A stretch of DNA of 64,000 nt from an uncultured Desulfobacter sp. (GTDB taxonomy: Bacteria > Desulfobacterota > Desulfobacteria > Desulfobacterales > Desulfobacteraceae). The stretch's first letter is position 1; each line of letters starts with the position of its first letter. Under the pieces are notes generated by a model. It was not told where the DNA came from. It did not search any database and saw only the letters and a list, made by a program, of their open reading frames with translations. Below are positions 42,115 through 48,821 of this stretch, piece by piece. The stretch is from positions 5,074,501 through 5,138,500 of the forward strand of contig NZ_OY762614.1 of assembly GCF_963666145.1 (NCBI RefSeq). The letters are read 5' to 3'. A program made the position numbers and the translations under genes.

Positions 42115-42146
42115 GTCGGAGTGTTCAAATCCTCTCGCCCCGACCA
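42115..42146 (+). repeat. 3' fragment of a different tRNA-Pro (probable old att site)
   Basis: The sequence from GTCGGAG to CCGACCA has a tRNA-Pro T arm, acceptor 3' strand CGCCCCG and CCA end, but is not identical to the 22092 tRNA. It matches the form of other Pro isoacceptors (expected 5' strand CGGGGCG is absent). Downstream TAAAGGCTTTCA resembles the flank of the 43719 repeat. It is most likely a relic attachment site carried in by an element from another tRNA-Pro gene. Confidence 0.65.
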
Positions 42147-42218
42147 GTATGATTAAAGGCTTTCACTGTTGAGGTTGAAAATCCACAACTTAAAAAATTC
42201 AGCGATTAATTTAGTGTT

Positions 42219-42725
42219 CTACCAGATCGTTATACTATAAAACAAAGCTGATAGATAAAGACCAATACCGTATACGCTATGAGCAACTATACTAAGCAAA
42301 CGCGAGATATTTGGCCTTGGCGTTTTTGAAGCCGCTATACCAAATCCTAAACAAGGTTGCATTAGAAAAAATGGTGCAACAACCGTCACAATACCAATCA
42401 GTATTGCTGGAAATAAAGTCGGTTTGTGCGTCCATTCAGGTCCGTAAAAAAACAGCAATAACCCGGCAAAAGCGATTCCAATTGCGTAATGGGCACTCCA
42501 GCCAATAGGACGTTCACCTGGAATAAACGGTGATTCAGTGATGTTTTTATGGACAAAACATCCTTTCGAGAAGTGACCTATCCAACGTCCAACCATTGCA
42601 TAGTTAAGGGATGGAATTTTAAAAAAAGTGTTTAGAAACAACGCCCAGATATCCATTATCACCGTAGCCCCAACTCCAATTAAAACAGCTTTGATGATTA
42701 ATTCCTGTGCCTGTATTTCATTCAT
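42219..42725 (-). CDS. DUF2938 family membrane protein
   Basis: The 168-residue protein has four to five membrane segments: AVLIGVGATVIMDIWALFLN, IGWSAHYAIGIAFAGLLLFF, LFPAILIGIVTVVAPFFLMQ and LLSIVAHSVYGIGLYLSALF. The motifs NYAMVGRWIGH and GERPIGWSAHYAIG and the PCLGFGIAASKTPRPN loop match DUF2938. Function unknown; common on accessory regions of Proteobacteria. Transcribed alone on the minus strand. Confidence 0.8.
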   Translation of the reverse strand: MNEIQAQELIIKAVLIGVGATVIMDIWALFLNTFFKIPSLNYAMVGRWIGHFSKGCFVHKNITESPFIPGERPIGWSAHYAIGIAFAGLLLFFYGPEWTHKPTLFPAILIGIVTVVAPFFLMQPCLGFGIAASKTPRPNISRLLSIVAHSVYGIGLYLSALFYSITIW

Positions 42726-42945
42726 ATATTAAATTCTCCAAATGAATTTTAGAGGGTCTCCTTATCTTTTTGATAATAATCATACCGTATAGTATGGTAT
42801 TTTAATATACGGATTTTTTGAATGATGTCAATTAAAGATCATACTATTGAGTTTGTTTTATAATAGAACGACATCAGGCTAAACCGAAAAGGCAGACACA
42901 ACATATGGCCATTTGAACTTTTTTTGGAAATAAAGTTACTCTGTC

Positions 42946-42974
42946 TTGACAATCTGTATCCCGAAAGATACATT
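42946..42974 (+). promoter_or_regulatory. Promoter and operator of the toxin-antitoxin operon
   Basis: TTGACA (42946-42951), 17-bp spacer, TACATT (42969-42974). A perfect inverted repeat TGTATC-CCGAAA-GATACA (42955-42972) overlaps the spacer and -10 box, as expected for autorepression by the antitoxin. Confidence 0.7.
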
Positions 42975-42980
42975 TAAGAT

Positions 42981-43280
42981 ATGAATTACGAACTGAAAAG
43001 CACAGGGCAATATGACAAATGGTTTCGGAAGCTAAAAGACGCGTCTGCTAAAATCAAAATACTGGCCCGACTGAGCCGTATTGAAAACGGAAATTTTGGG
43101 GATTACAAACAAATTGATACAACCCTTTATGAACTGCGCTTTTTTTTCGGACCTGGATATAGAGTTTACTACACAATCCATGGAACCACCGTTGTGCTGC
43201 TGCTGGCCGGTGGCGATAAATCCACCCAGCAGAAAGATATTCGGGCAGCCAAAGACATGCTTAAAGAAATGGAGGAATAA
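42981..43280 (+). CDS. Type II toxin, RelE/HigB-like (phage-derived Gp49-like)
   Basis: The 99-residue toxin reads YDKWFRKLKDASAKIKILAR, a FGDYKQIDTTLYELRFFFGP core, GYRVYYTIHGTTVVLLLAGG and DKSTQQKDIRAAKDMLKEME, the standard form of RelE-superfamily addiction-module killers (HigB/Gp49-like mRNA interferases). The toxin gene precedes the antitoxin by 3 bp, the HigBA order. It would cleave ribosome-bound mRNA when freed. It may stabilise the island at tRNA-Pro. Confidence 0.92.
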   Translation: MNYELKSTGQYDKWFRKLKDASAKIKILARLSRIENGNFGDYKQIDTTLYELRFFFGPGYRVYYTIHGTTVVLLLAGGDKSTQQKDIRAAKDMLKEMEE

Positions 43281-43283
43281 AAA

Positions 43284-43562
43284 ATGACTCTTGAAATAAA
43301 ACCCTTTGACATTGCAGAGCACTTGAATACACCTGAAGATATAAAGAATTTTTTACAGGAAGTTCTTGATACAGGGGATGAATCCGATTTTATACACGCA
43401 TTAAGTACAGCGGCCCGGGCAATGGGCATGACCGAAGTCGCCAAAAAAGCAGGTGTCACCCGGGCAAGCCTTTATAAATCACTGTCAGAAAACGGGAACC
43501 CGGGGTTCATTACGATCAGCAAAGTCACCAAGGCTCTGGGGTGCAAATTAGGTGTGGCATAA
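43284..43562 (+). CDS. Type II antitoxin, HigA-like HTH protein
   Basis: The 92-residue antitoxin reads FDIAEHLNTPEDIKNFLQEV, DFIHALSTAARAMGMTEVAK and KAGVTRASLYKSLSENGNPG, a Cro/C1-type helix-turn-helix with ending ITISKVTKALGCKLGVA. This is the addiction-module antidote family paired with the upstream killer. It should bind the toxin and the palindrome at 42955-42972. Intact. Confidence 0.92.
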   Translation: MTLEIKPFDIAEHLNTPEDIKNFLQEVLDTGDESDFIHALSTAARAMGMTEVAKKAGVTRASLYKSLSENGNPGFITISKVTKALGCKLGVA

Positions 43563-43718
43563 TAGAAAAAAGCCCAATTTTTGTTGCTTAAAATGATATT
43601 ACATTGGGCGGGGCTTTTGGGCGGGGATTTGAGTGGCGTAGCGTAAAAAACAGGGTTGTGCGTAGAATATAGTTCCTCTAAAACAGTGGGTTTCAAGGCA
43701 TCGTAAACCGTGAATCTC

Positions 43719-43766
43719 TGTCTGGGGGACAAGTGGTCGCTGGTTCAAATCCAGTCGTCCCGACCA
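43719..43766 (+). repeat. Island attachment site, right copy (48-bp direct repeat)
   Basis: Identical to the last 48 bases of tRNA-Pro (22121-22168), including CCA, but lacking the 5' half of a tRNA, so it is an att copy and not a gene. It defines an island of about 21.6 kb. Confidence 0.9.
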
Positions 43767-43809
43767 TAATAAAGAAAGGGCTTTCAGCGGTTTTGCTGGA
43801 CGCCTTTTT

Positions 43810-43880
43810 TTATTGTGAAACGCAAGTGGGGACCAAATTGGGGACCACTTTTGATTGTCCTTGAAAGCGGGCACTCACCC
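43810..43880 (-). pseudogene. Integrase 3'-end remnant of a second element, cut by the Mu-like prophage
   Basis: On the minus strand the last codons read RVSARFQGQSKVVPNLVPT then CVSQ and a stop at 43810. KVVPNLVP-type endings are common in tyrosine integrases next to tRNA genes. Its position just beyond the tRNA-Pro repeat matches the first island's integrase layout. The frame is lost at 43881, where the Mu-like terminus begins; the remainder should lie at the far end of the prophage, outside this window. Confidence 0.5.
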
Positions 43881-43932
43881 TGTAACGCGTCACGTAATTT
43901 CAGATTTTCTTGCATGTAATTTCATATTTTTA
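43881..43932. other. Terminus of the Mu-like prophage with transposase-site repeats
   Basis: The likely phage end begins TGTAACGCG at 43881. Two imperfect direct repeats, CACGTAATTTCAGATTTT (43891-43908) and CATGTAATTTCATATTTT (43913-43930), match at 16 of 18 positions and start 22 bp apart. TG-starting ends with phased repeats are how Mu-type transposases recognise their termini. The methylase gene ends within the second repeat. Confidence 0.6.
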
Positions 43933-44748
43933 AAAATTTCCTGAACAAAAATCTTCCTGGAAAAGTGTTGGCTCCTTATATTCTTTTAACTCGTAATTTG
44001 AGTATATGAGTTCGTTGGCTTTGGTCGGCCCTTTTGATCTTATCGTATATAATAAGGATACCTCTTTGTGTATAAATTGGCTGAATACCTTTCTGATATC
44101 AGGATGGTCGTTGATTGAGAGCATGAACCTCCCGCTGATGTTTTTCAAGGTCTCTGCCAGTTCTATAAAATCGTCCAAAATGAAGTTATGCTTATAATCC
44201 GGGCATAGGTAGTATGGGGGATCACAATAAAAAAAAGTCCCCGGGCTATCGTATTTAGCAATTACGTCTGCCCATGACAGGTTTTCAATGTGGACGCCCG
44301 TCAAACGTAGATAAATTTCGGACATCTCCTCTTCCAGGCGTAAAAGGTTTATCCTGGGTGGACCTTCTGTTTGGGTGCCGTATGAGCGGTTTCTCACCCG
44401 GCCACCATATGCCAGGCGTTGGATATAGTAATAGCGGGCTGCTTTTTGAATATCTGTTAAGCCCCGCCCGTCCAGCTGGTTTTTCCAGTCTTCAAACCAC
44501 TCCCGGGATGCCAGGCACCATTTAAACTGTCTTAAAAATTCCTCCATGTGATTCTGAACAACACGATAAAAGGAGATCAGGTTGCTGTCAAAATCGTTAA
44601 TAACTTCTGTTTTGGATGGTTGTTTTCCAAAAAATATCCATGCCCCGCCGCAGAAAACTTCGCAATATGTTTGGTGTTTCGGGATTAATGGAATGATTTG
44701 TTTGGATAATTTGGATTTGCCGCCAATATAGGCAAGAGGGCTTTTCAT
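43930..44748 (-). CDS. DNA adenine methylase (Dam-type)
   Basis: The 272-residue protein starts at ATG 44748 (GGAG upstream) rather than the longer frame to 44865. Motif I-like PLAYIGGKSKLSKQIIPLIP at the N-terminus, CEVFCGGAWIFFGKQPS, and the catalytic FFYCDPPYYLCPDYKHN (DPPY) are all present, with LILSINDHPDIRKVF-like C-terminal block (FMLSINDHPDIRK). It methylates N6 of adenine, probably in GATC-like sites, to protect phage DNA or time transposition. It is the last gene before the phage end, a site where Mu itself carries the mom modification genes. Confidence 0.9.
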   Translation of the reverse strand: MKSPLAYIGGKSKLSKQIIPLIPKHQTYCEVFCGGAWIFFGKQPSKTEVINDFDSNLISFYRVVQNHMEEFLRQFKWCLASREWFEDWKNQLDGRGLTDIQKAARYYYIQRLAYGGRVRNRSYGTQTEGPPRINLLRLEEEMSEIYLRLTGVHIENLSWADVIAKYDSPGTFFYCDPPYYLCPDYKHNFILDDFIELAETLKNISGRFMLSINDHPDIRKVFSQFIHKEVSLLYTIRSKGPTKANELIYSNYELKEYKEPTLFQEDFCSGNF

Positions 44749-44771
44749 GGACTTTTCTCCATCGGATTGAT

Positions 44772-44805
44772 ATACCCCTAATGCTCGGTCCGAGCTGGGG
44801 GTATT
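44772..44805. terminator. Imperfect stem-loop upstream of the methylase
   Basis: ATACCCC/GGGGTAT outer stem with an inner GCTCGG/CCGAGC stem. It lies between the tail operon end (44938) and the methylase start, and may terminate the late transcript. Confidence 0.5.
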
Positions 44806-44937
44806 GTCATTTGTGATGTCTGGGCTGCTCGCTTCAGTCCATTCGCCCTGGCCGTGTTGCTGCACGGATCAGGGTGATACCCCTTAATAAAGTCGTATAA
44901 TTTTTTAAAGAAGCATATTCTCCAAAGCAGTTTTCAC

Positions 44938-45219
44938 CTATCCCTGACCTTCTGAAATCACCACATTCACGGCTGACCGGCATATTCTATCGATCTTGCG
45001 AATGATAAAAACGCTGTTCAAGTTTCCCTCTTTTTTGCCAAGGACAAGTTGATCCCCTATCGTGTATACCTGTCTGGTGTCCCTGATCGTCAACTCAAGC
45101 CCGGATGTGGTTCTGATTTTAACAACTCCACCAGATCCGATTAAAGTCACCTCTCCGTAACTGTAAACGCCTTCGCCTGCTGACAGAGTCGGACTAAATT
45201 GCTTTAGAACATCAACCAT
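44938..45219 (-). CDS. Hypothetical phage protein (tail region)
   Basis: The 93-residue protein starts at ATG 45219, overlapping the upstream gene. Mostly beta-strand-like: EGVYSYGEVTLIGSGGVVKI, TTSGLELTIRDTRQVYTIGD and LNSVFIIRKIDRI. It is the last gene of the tail operon. The repeated short strands suggest a small beta-barrel, perhaps an accessory fibre or chaperone. No family recognised. Confidence 0.55.
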   Translation of the reverse strand: MVDVLKQFSPTLSAGEGVYSYGEVTLIGSGGVVKIRTTSGLELTIRDTRQVYTIGDQLVLGKKEGNLNSVFIIRKIDRICRSAVNVVISEGQG

Positions 45220-45796
45220 TGTACACCAGATCAACATATTCCACTGTCTCCACCTGGGCAGTGAGGCTATCAGGGGTCCCTGTGATGACTGTTTCTTTAA
45301 CGGTCGTTAAAACATCAATGCTCCTCATGCCGGACTGGATCTGCAAAATATCTCCCACCAAAATCTGCTGGAACGGCCCGGCCAGGTCAATGGACCGCTC
45401 TTTTCTGGTGTGGGTGTGCAAATTAATTTCATGCAGGGCCCGAGCCTGGATTAAAGCCGTGGATTGATAGATCCCATTATTGATTTCGTCCAGATCCACA
45501 AAGGGTGCAAGGTGTAATAGCTTTGACATGTCCCCGGACTGGCCGGTCACAGCGATATGATAATCAAGATCCGAATTGAAAAGAGATATTCCCGGCGTTC
45601 CGCCGTCCTCCATGGAAAAATTTATCTGTGTGCCGGCACCGTACGCGCCGGCACCCGATGCAACCAAATTGGTTTTTGCGTCTGCATCGGCCTGGGTGGT
45701 ATATAATTCAACGCTGATACCGGACCCGGAATCCGACAAAAAGACGTACCAGTTTCGATTAGGGTTTAAATTCCATTCTGTTATTGCAAAAGACAT
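45212..45796 (-). CDS. Hypothetical phage tail-region protein
   Basis: This 194-residue protein has a beta-rich N-terminal part (YVFLSDSGSGISVELYTTQ, QINFSMEDGGTPGISLFNSD) and a C-terminal domain containing GPFQQILVGDILQIQSGMRS and LTTVKETVITGTPDSLTAQV. No signal or membrane segment. Overlaps both neighbours, so it is translated as part of the late operon. Likely a distal-tail structural protein, by position only. Confidence 0.55.
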   Translation of the reverse strand: MSFAITEWNLNPNRNWYVFLSDSGSGISVELYTTQADADAKTNLVASGAGAYGAGTQINFSMEDGGTPGISLFNSDLDYHIAVTGQSGDMSKLLHLAPFVDLDEINNGIYQSTALIQARALHEINLHTHTRKERSIDLAGPFQQILVGDILQIQSGMRSIDVLTTVKETVITGTPDSLTAQVETVEYVDLVYNG

Positions 45797-46194
45797 ACGC
45801 CGCTCCTTGCCTTTTCACCCATCAAACCTTCACGCCATCCCCGGGTAGCGGTACCGAAATATTCCAGGCCATCCAGGGACATCAGTTTTGTCATTTGACC
45901 GGTTTTTACGTCTATCCGCCAGGTGACAACATGCCCACCCCACCGGCCACAAAAACAAAAGGCCTTAATTTTCGCCCCGCCGTTTTTTGCCCCCAGGGCC
46001 TGTCCGGCTTCCACATAAAAATTGTAGGCTTCAAACCCTTGCAAAACTAAAGCCTTACCCCCGGGAAGATCAAGGCTCAACTCCCGGATACCGGTCCGCT
46101 TTGCTCCGTTTTCCGACGCCCACCCCGGATCTTTTCGCCGGATGTCCGGAGACGTATAAACCACGCCATCGGCAAATATTAGGGTATAATTCAT
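45781..46194 (-). CDS. Hypothetical phage tail-region protein
   Basis: The 137-residue protein reads YTLIFADGVVYTSPDIRRKD, IRELSLDLPGGKALVLQGFE and FCFCGRWGGHVVTWRIDVKT then GQMTKLMSLDGLEYFGTATR. A short beta-sheet protein with a CFCG pair; similar small proteins occur near fibre genes of siphophages. Function unknown. Confidence 0.5.
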   Translation of the reverse strand: MNYTLIFADGVVYTSPDIRRKDPGWASENGAKRTGIRELSLDLPGGKALVLQGFEAYNFYVEAGQALGAKNGGAKIKAFCFCGRWGGHVVTWRIDVKTGQMTKLMSLDGLEYFGTATRGWREGLMGEKARSGVCLLQ

Positions 46195-46202
46195 AGTTCT
46201 AC

Positions 46203-46862
46203 CTATGAGTACAGATACCGCAGGGTCAAAACCAAAGCCGTGGAACTGCCCGGTGTATGGATACCGTTGGTGACAAGCTGTTTGATATTGAAATAGAGAT
46301 TTTTAGCGGCAGTCAATGCAGCCGTGTCAAGTTCGATCCTGGAATCGGTCCCGGCTAACGGCGTACCGGCCCAGGTGGCGGAACCTGGCGACCCGTTGGT
46401 GGTGGCAATGGCCCGAATGGAAGAATCGGCGGCCGTACCGCCGCCAAGAAAATTATCATCTGCCGTGTCGTGGCCGGTATCGTCCCAGGCTTCCAGGTAC
46501 GGCACACCCGCCGTGGCCCCGTCAAAATAGATGGCAAATACAAATTGATTATCACCCCCGGACTGCCCACCCGCACTGGTCCCGGCCAGGGGCACCTGGG
46601 CAAATTCCGCCACCGATGCATCCTTGATAAAGGTTTTTTCGGACTCATTACTGCCAGAATCCGGTATCACCACCGGATACCGGGTACCGGACAATTCATC
46701 CCCGTCGGTTTGCTGTTCCGAACACCAGGCCAACGCATCATTTTCAAGATCCATCACCACCCAATTGGATGATGCCCCACCGGCCCCGCCCGACGCATTC
46801 CCGGTATTGGCCCCATCATTTTCCGTATCGTTAAAAAGCCAATAGGTGTTTGGCTGGGTCAT
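46203..46862 (-). CDS. Hypothetical phage tail/fibre-region protein
   Basis: This 219-residue, Gly/Ala/Asp-rich protein has no membrane segments: NTYWLFNDTENDGANTGNAS, NQFVFAIYFDGATAGVPYLE, AWDDTGHDTADDNFLGGGTA, ending TPGSSTALVLTLRYLYS. Its composition fits an exposed beta-sandwich structural protein. It shares 4 bp with the upstream LamG-like gene. Possibly a receptor-contact accessory; not recognised. Confidence 0.5.
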   Translation of the reverse strand: MTQPNTYWLFNDTENDGANTGNASGGAGGASSNWVVMDLENDALAWCSEQQTDGDELSGTRYPVVIPDSGSNESEKTFIKDASVAEFAQVPLAGTSAGGQSGGDNQFVFAIYFDGATAGVPYLEAWDDTGHDTADDNFLGGGTAADSSIRAIATTNGSPGSATWAGTPLAGTDSRIELDTAALTAAKNLYFNIKQLVTNGIHTPGSSTALVLTLRYLYS

Positions 46863-48382
46863 GATACTACCTCCCTTATTGCGCTGTTTAAATGCATGGC
46901 ATAGATTGATTTAAATTCCGGCATGGTGGACACAACCATGATATCCATTGTTATATCTGTTATTGATCCGCCATCGCCAAGTAAAATATCCATTGCTATA
47001 TCCTGATTAATAAAACCGTTTGATAAGTAAATATCCATAAAGATATTTTTAGATTTTTCTATTGCTGCTCGAATGTTTAAAGGTAAGAAATGAAAATCCT
47101 GAAGTGCTGCAAAAATATCAATTTTTTTATCTATACATTCATCACAAATAAGGTCCACATTGAGCGGCACCTCTCCCATAAATTGAAAAAAGGCTGAAAT
47201 ATCGCTCTTAATATTTTCATTTGCCCATTCCGCCAAATGAATATCAATAGGAAATGAATTAACTTGCTCTTGGGATAGCTCTATGTCCAGACTCATATCT
47301 GCTAAAATTATTGGAGCCAAAACGGTGCTATCAAACGTCACTAAGTCGTCTATCAGGCTATAATTTACGACTTTAATCCAGGCATCTGACCGGGCAATAT
47401 CAGAAACCCTTAATTCGCTTATAATACCCGAATATTGATTATCATAAACACCGTCCCCAATTCGCGGGGTTTCTGACGTTTGGTGTATAATAACCAAATC
47501 GTCCGGGCAGGTAACGTCTTCGTCCAATCCGCCGTCATCATACATTTTAATATGGTTGGGTCCATAACTGCCCGCTAAATAATGCCAATTTCCATCGCCC
47601 TCAACCACCGCCACCGTGTCCGCCTGATAATATAAATTTCCTGTCAACCGGGGATGAAATCTAACCTTGCCCGTATTGGTAACAGCAAAGGCATATCCCG
47701 TATATGGATGACGATATCTGTCAAATATCCTGGCCCAATCCGGATTTCCGGAATACGTTTTACAAACCGCTTCAATTGTAAGGTAATCAGGCTTAAAATC
47801 ATCATTATCAGGCAAATTAAGATAATCGCTACTATCAAAATCAAGGGCACGGCCAATCAAACCGGCAACAAGATCCGCAGACCCCATGCCGCCCTGGGGC
47901 GTCGCATGGTTAGCGTTTGCCGTTGAATCCAAAATACATGCCCCGCCGGTGGCCGGGTTTTGCTCCATATGATATACGGCTTTGTGATTTGAATCCCAAA
48001 CATTTTGGGCTTGTGAGGATGACGTATCACCAATATAGGCGGCATTGTCCGCCTCTTGTGGATCAAAATAAAAATATAAATCCGTGGTGCCGGAACTAGA
48101 TAAAACCAAATTTGAACTTGAAACCCATATAACCGCTTTATTATTGGCATTATCCCATAGTTCAATTTCAGCATATAATTGTGTTACGCCGTCGCTTTCA
48201 GTAATCGCTATTTTTTTTGAATTGCTTCCAAGATCGTCAAAAATGTCTGAAACATCCTGATTGGATTTCCCGACCGATACACCCAACAAAATAGGTACCG
48301 GGAAATGAGTCAAATCACTATCAATGTTTGTATTATCTACAGTGATTTTTTTTCTTTTTGCCCACATCCCAAGCCAAGCCAT
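46859..48382 (-). CDS. DUF2341/LamG-like tail fibre protein with C-terminal repeats
   Basis: The 507-residue protein has an N-terminal WAKRKKITVDNTNIDSDLTH segment of the DUF2341 type, then a LamG/concanavalin-like lectin fold (HKAVYHMEQNPATGGACILD, LIGRALDFDSSDYLNLPDND, WHYLAGSYGPNHIKMYDDGG, YSGIISELRVSDIARS). After residue ~375 there is a row of about eight imperfect 15-residue repeats each centred on a hydrophobic-x-D-I/L core (PIDIHL, KSDISAF, NVDLIC, KIDIFA, MDIYL, MDILL, MDIMV). The carbohydrate-binding module suggests host-surface recognition, and the repeats a fibre shaft. Inference from architecture. Confidence 0.7.
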   Translation of the reverse strand: MAWLGMWAKRKKITVDNTNIDSDLTHFPVPILLGVSVGKSNQDVSDIFDDLGSNSKKIAITESDGVTQLYAEIELWDNANNKAVIWVSSSNLVLSSSGTTDLYFYFDPQEADNAAYIGDTSSSQAQNVWDSNHKAVYHMEQNPATGGACILDSTANANHATPQGGMGSADLVAGLIGRALDFDSSDYLNLPDNDDFKPDYLTIEAVCKTYSGNPDWARIFDRYRHPYTGYAFAVTNTGKVRFHPRLTGNLYYQADTVAVVEGDGNWHYLAGSYGPNHIKMYDDGGLDEDVTCPDDLVIIHQTSETPRIGDGVYDNQYSGIISELRVSDIARSDAWIKVVNYSLIDDLVTFDSTVLAPIILADMSLDIELSQEQVNSFPIDIHLAEWANENIKSDISAFFQFMGEVPLNVDLICDECIDKKIDIFAALQDFHFLPLNIRAAIEKSKNIFMDIYLSNGFINQDIAMDILLGDGGSITDITMDIMVVSTMPEFKSIYAMHLNSAIREVVS

Positions 48383-48810
48383 TATAATAATACCTCATGG
48401 TCTGGATTTTCTTCACAAATTAGACGTACCTTATACCCTTTCTTACCTTCAGTACATCTGGGACATACCGATTGTTTATACATTTCAGAGTCACAATAAG
48501 GGCATTTAACCAATACCTTTTTTAAATTCATTTTTTGACCGGTGTACTTCCTTTTGGCCTGTTGTTCTTTCATCTCCTTTACAGCTTTATCAATATCTTC
48601 CTGACGTATTTTAGGCGTTTGAACCCAGTATTCTCCATCTATTTCATAAAACTCTTGCCCTTCCGGTTTAATGGGTTGAGGTGCCCAACCCTCTTCCCTT
48701 AATTCATTTTTTGCTGTTTCGTTATCCGCATAAAGCGTAATGGCTTTCTCTACATCATCTTTATTAAAGGCTTTCAACATAGCCAATATTTGTTTATCTG
48801 GTGTTTTCAT
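48382..48810 (-). CDS. Hypothetical zinc-ribbon protein (phage)
   Basis: The 142-residue protein starts at ATG 48810. N-terminal: KTPDKQILAMLKAFNKDDVE, EFYEIDGEYWVQTPKIRQED (charged, helical); C-terminal zinc ribbon KCPYCDSEMYKQSVCPRCTE, then a final HEVLL. Its role among tail genes is unclear; it may be a moron or an assembly factor. AT-rich relative to the head genes. Confidence 0.6.
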   Translation of the reverse strand: MKTPDKQILAMLKAFNKDDVEKAITLYADNETAKNELREEGWAPQPIKPEGQEFYEIDGEYWVQTPKIRQEDIDKAVKEMKEQQAKRKYTGQKMNLKKVLVKCPYCDSEMYKQSVCPRCTEGKKGYKVRLICEENPDHEVLL

Positions 48811-48821
48811 ATTATTCCTTA

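Noticed and set aside
42115..42146. Functional second tRNA-Pro
   Set aside because: Only the T arm and acceptor 3' strand exist; the upstream sequence does not supply an acceptor 5' strand, D arm or anticodon arm.
43599..43874. Minus-strand 91-residue frame covering the att copy
   Set aside because: It contains the stretch GRLDLNQRPL, the familiar false translation of an antisense tRNA end. Only its first part may be an integrase remnant; it is not a gene as a whole.
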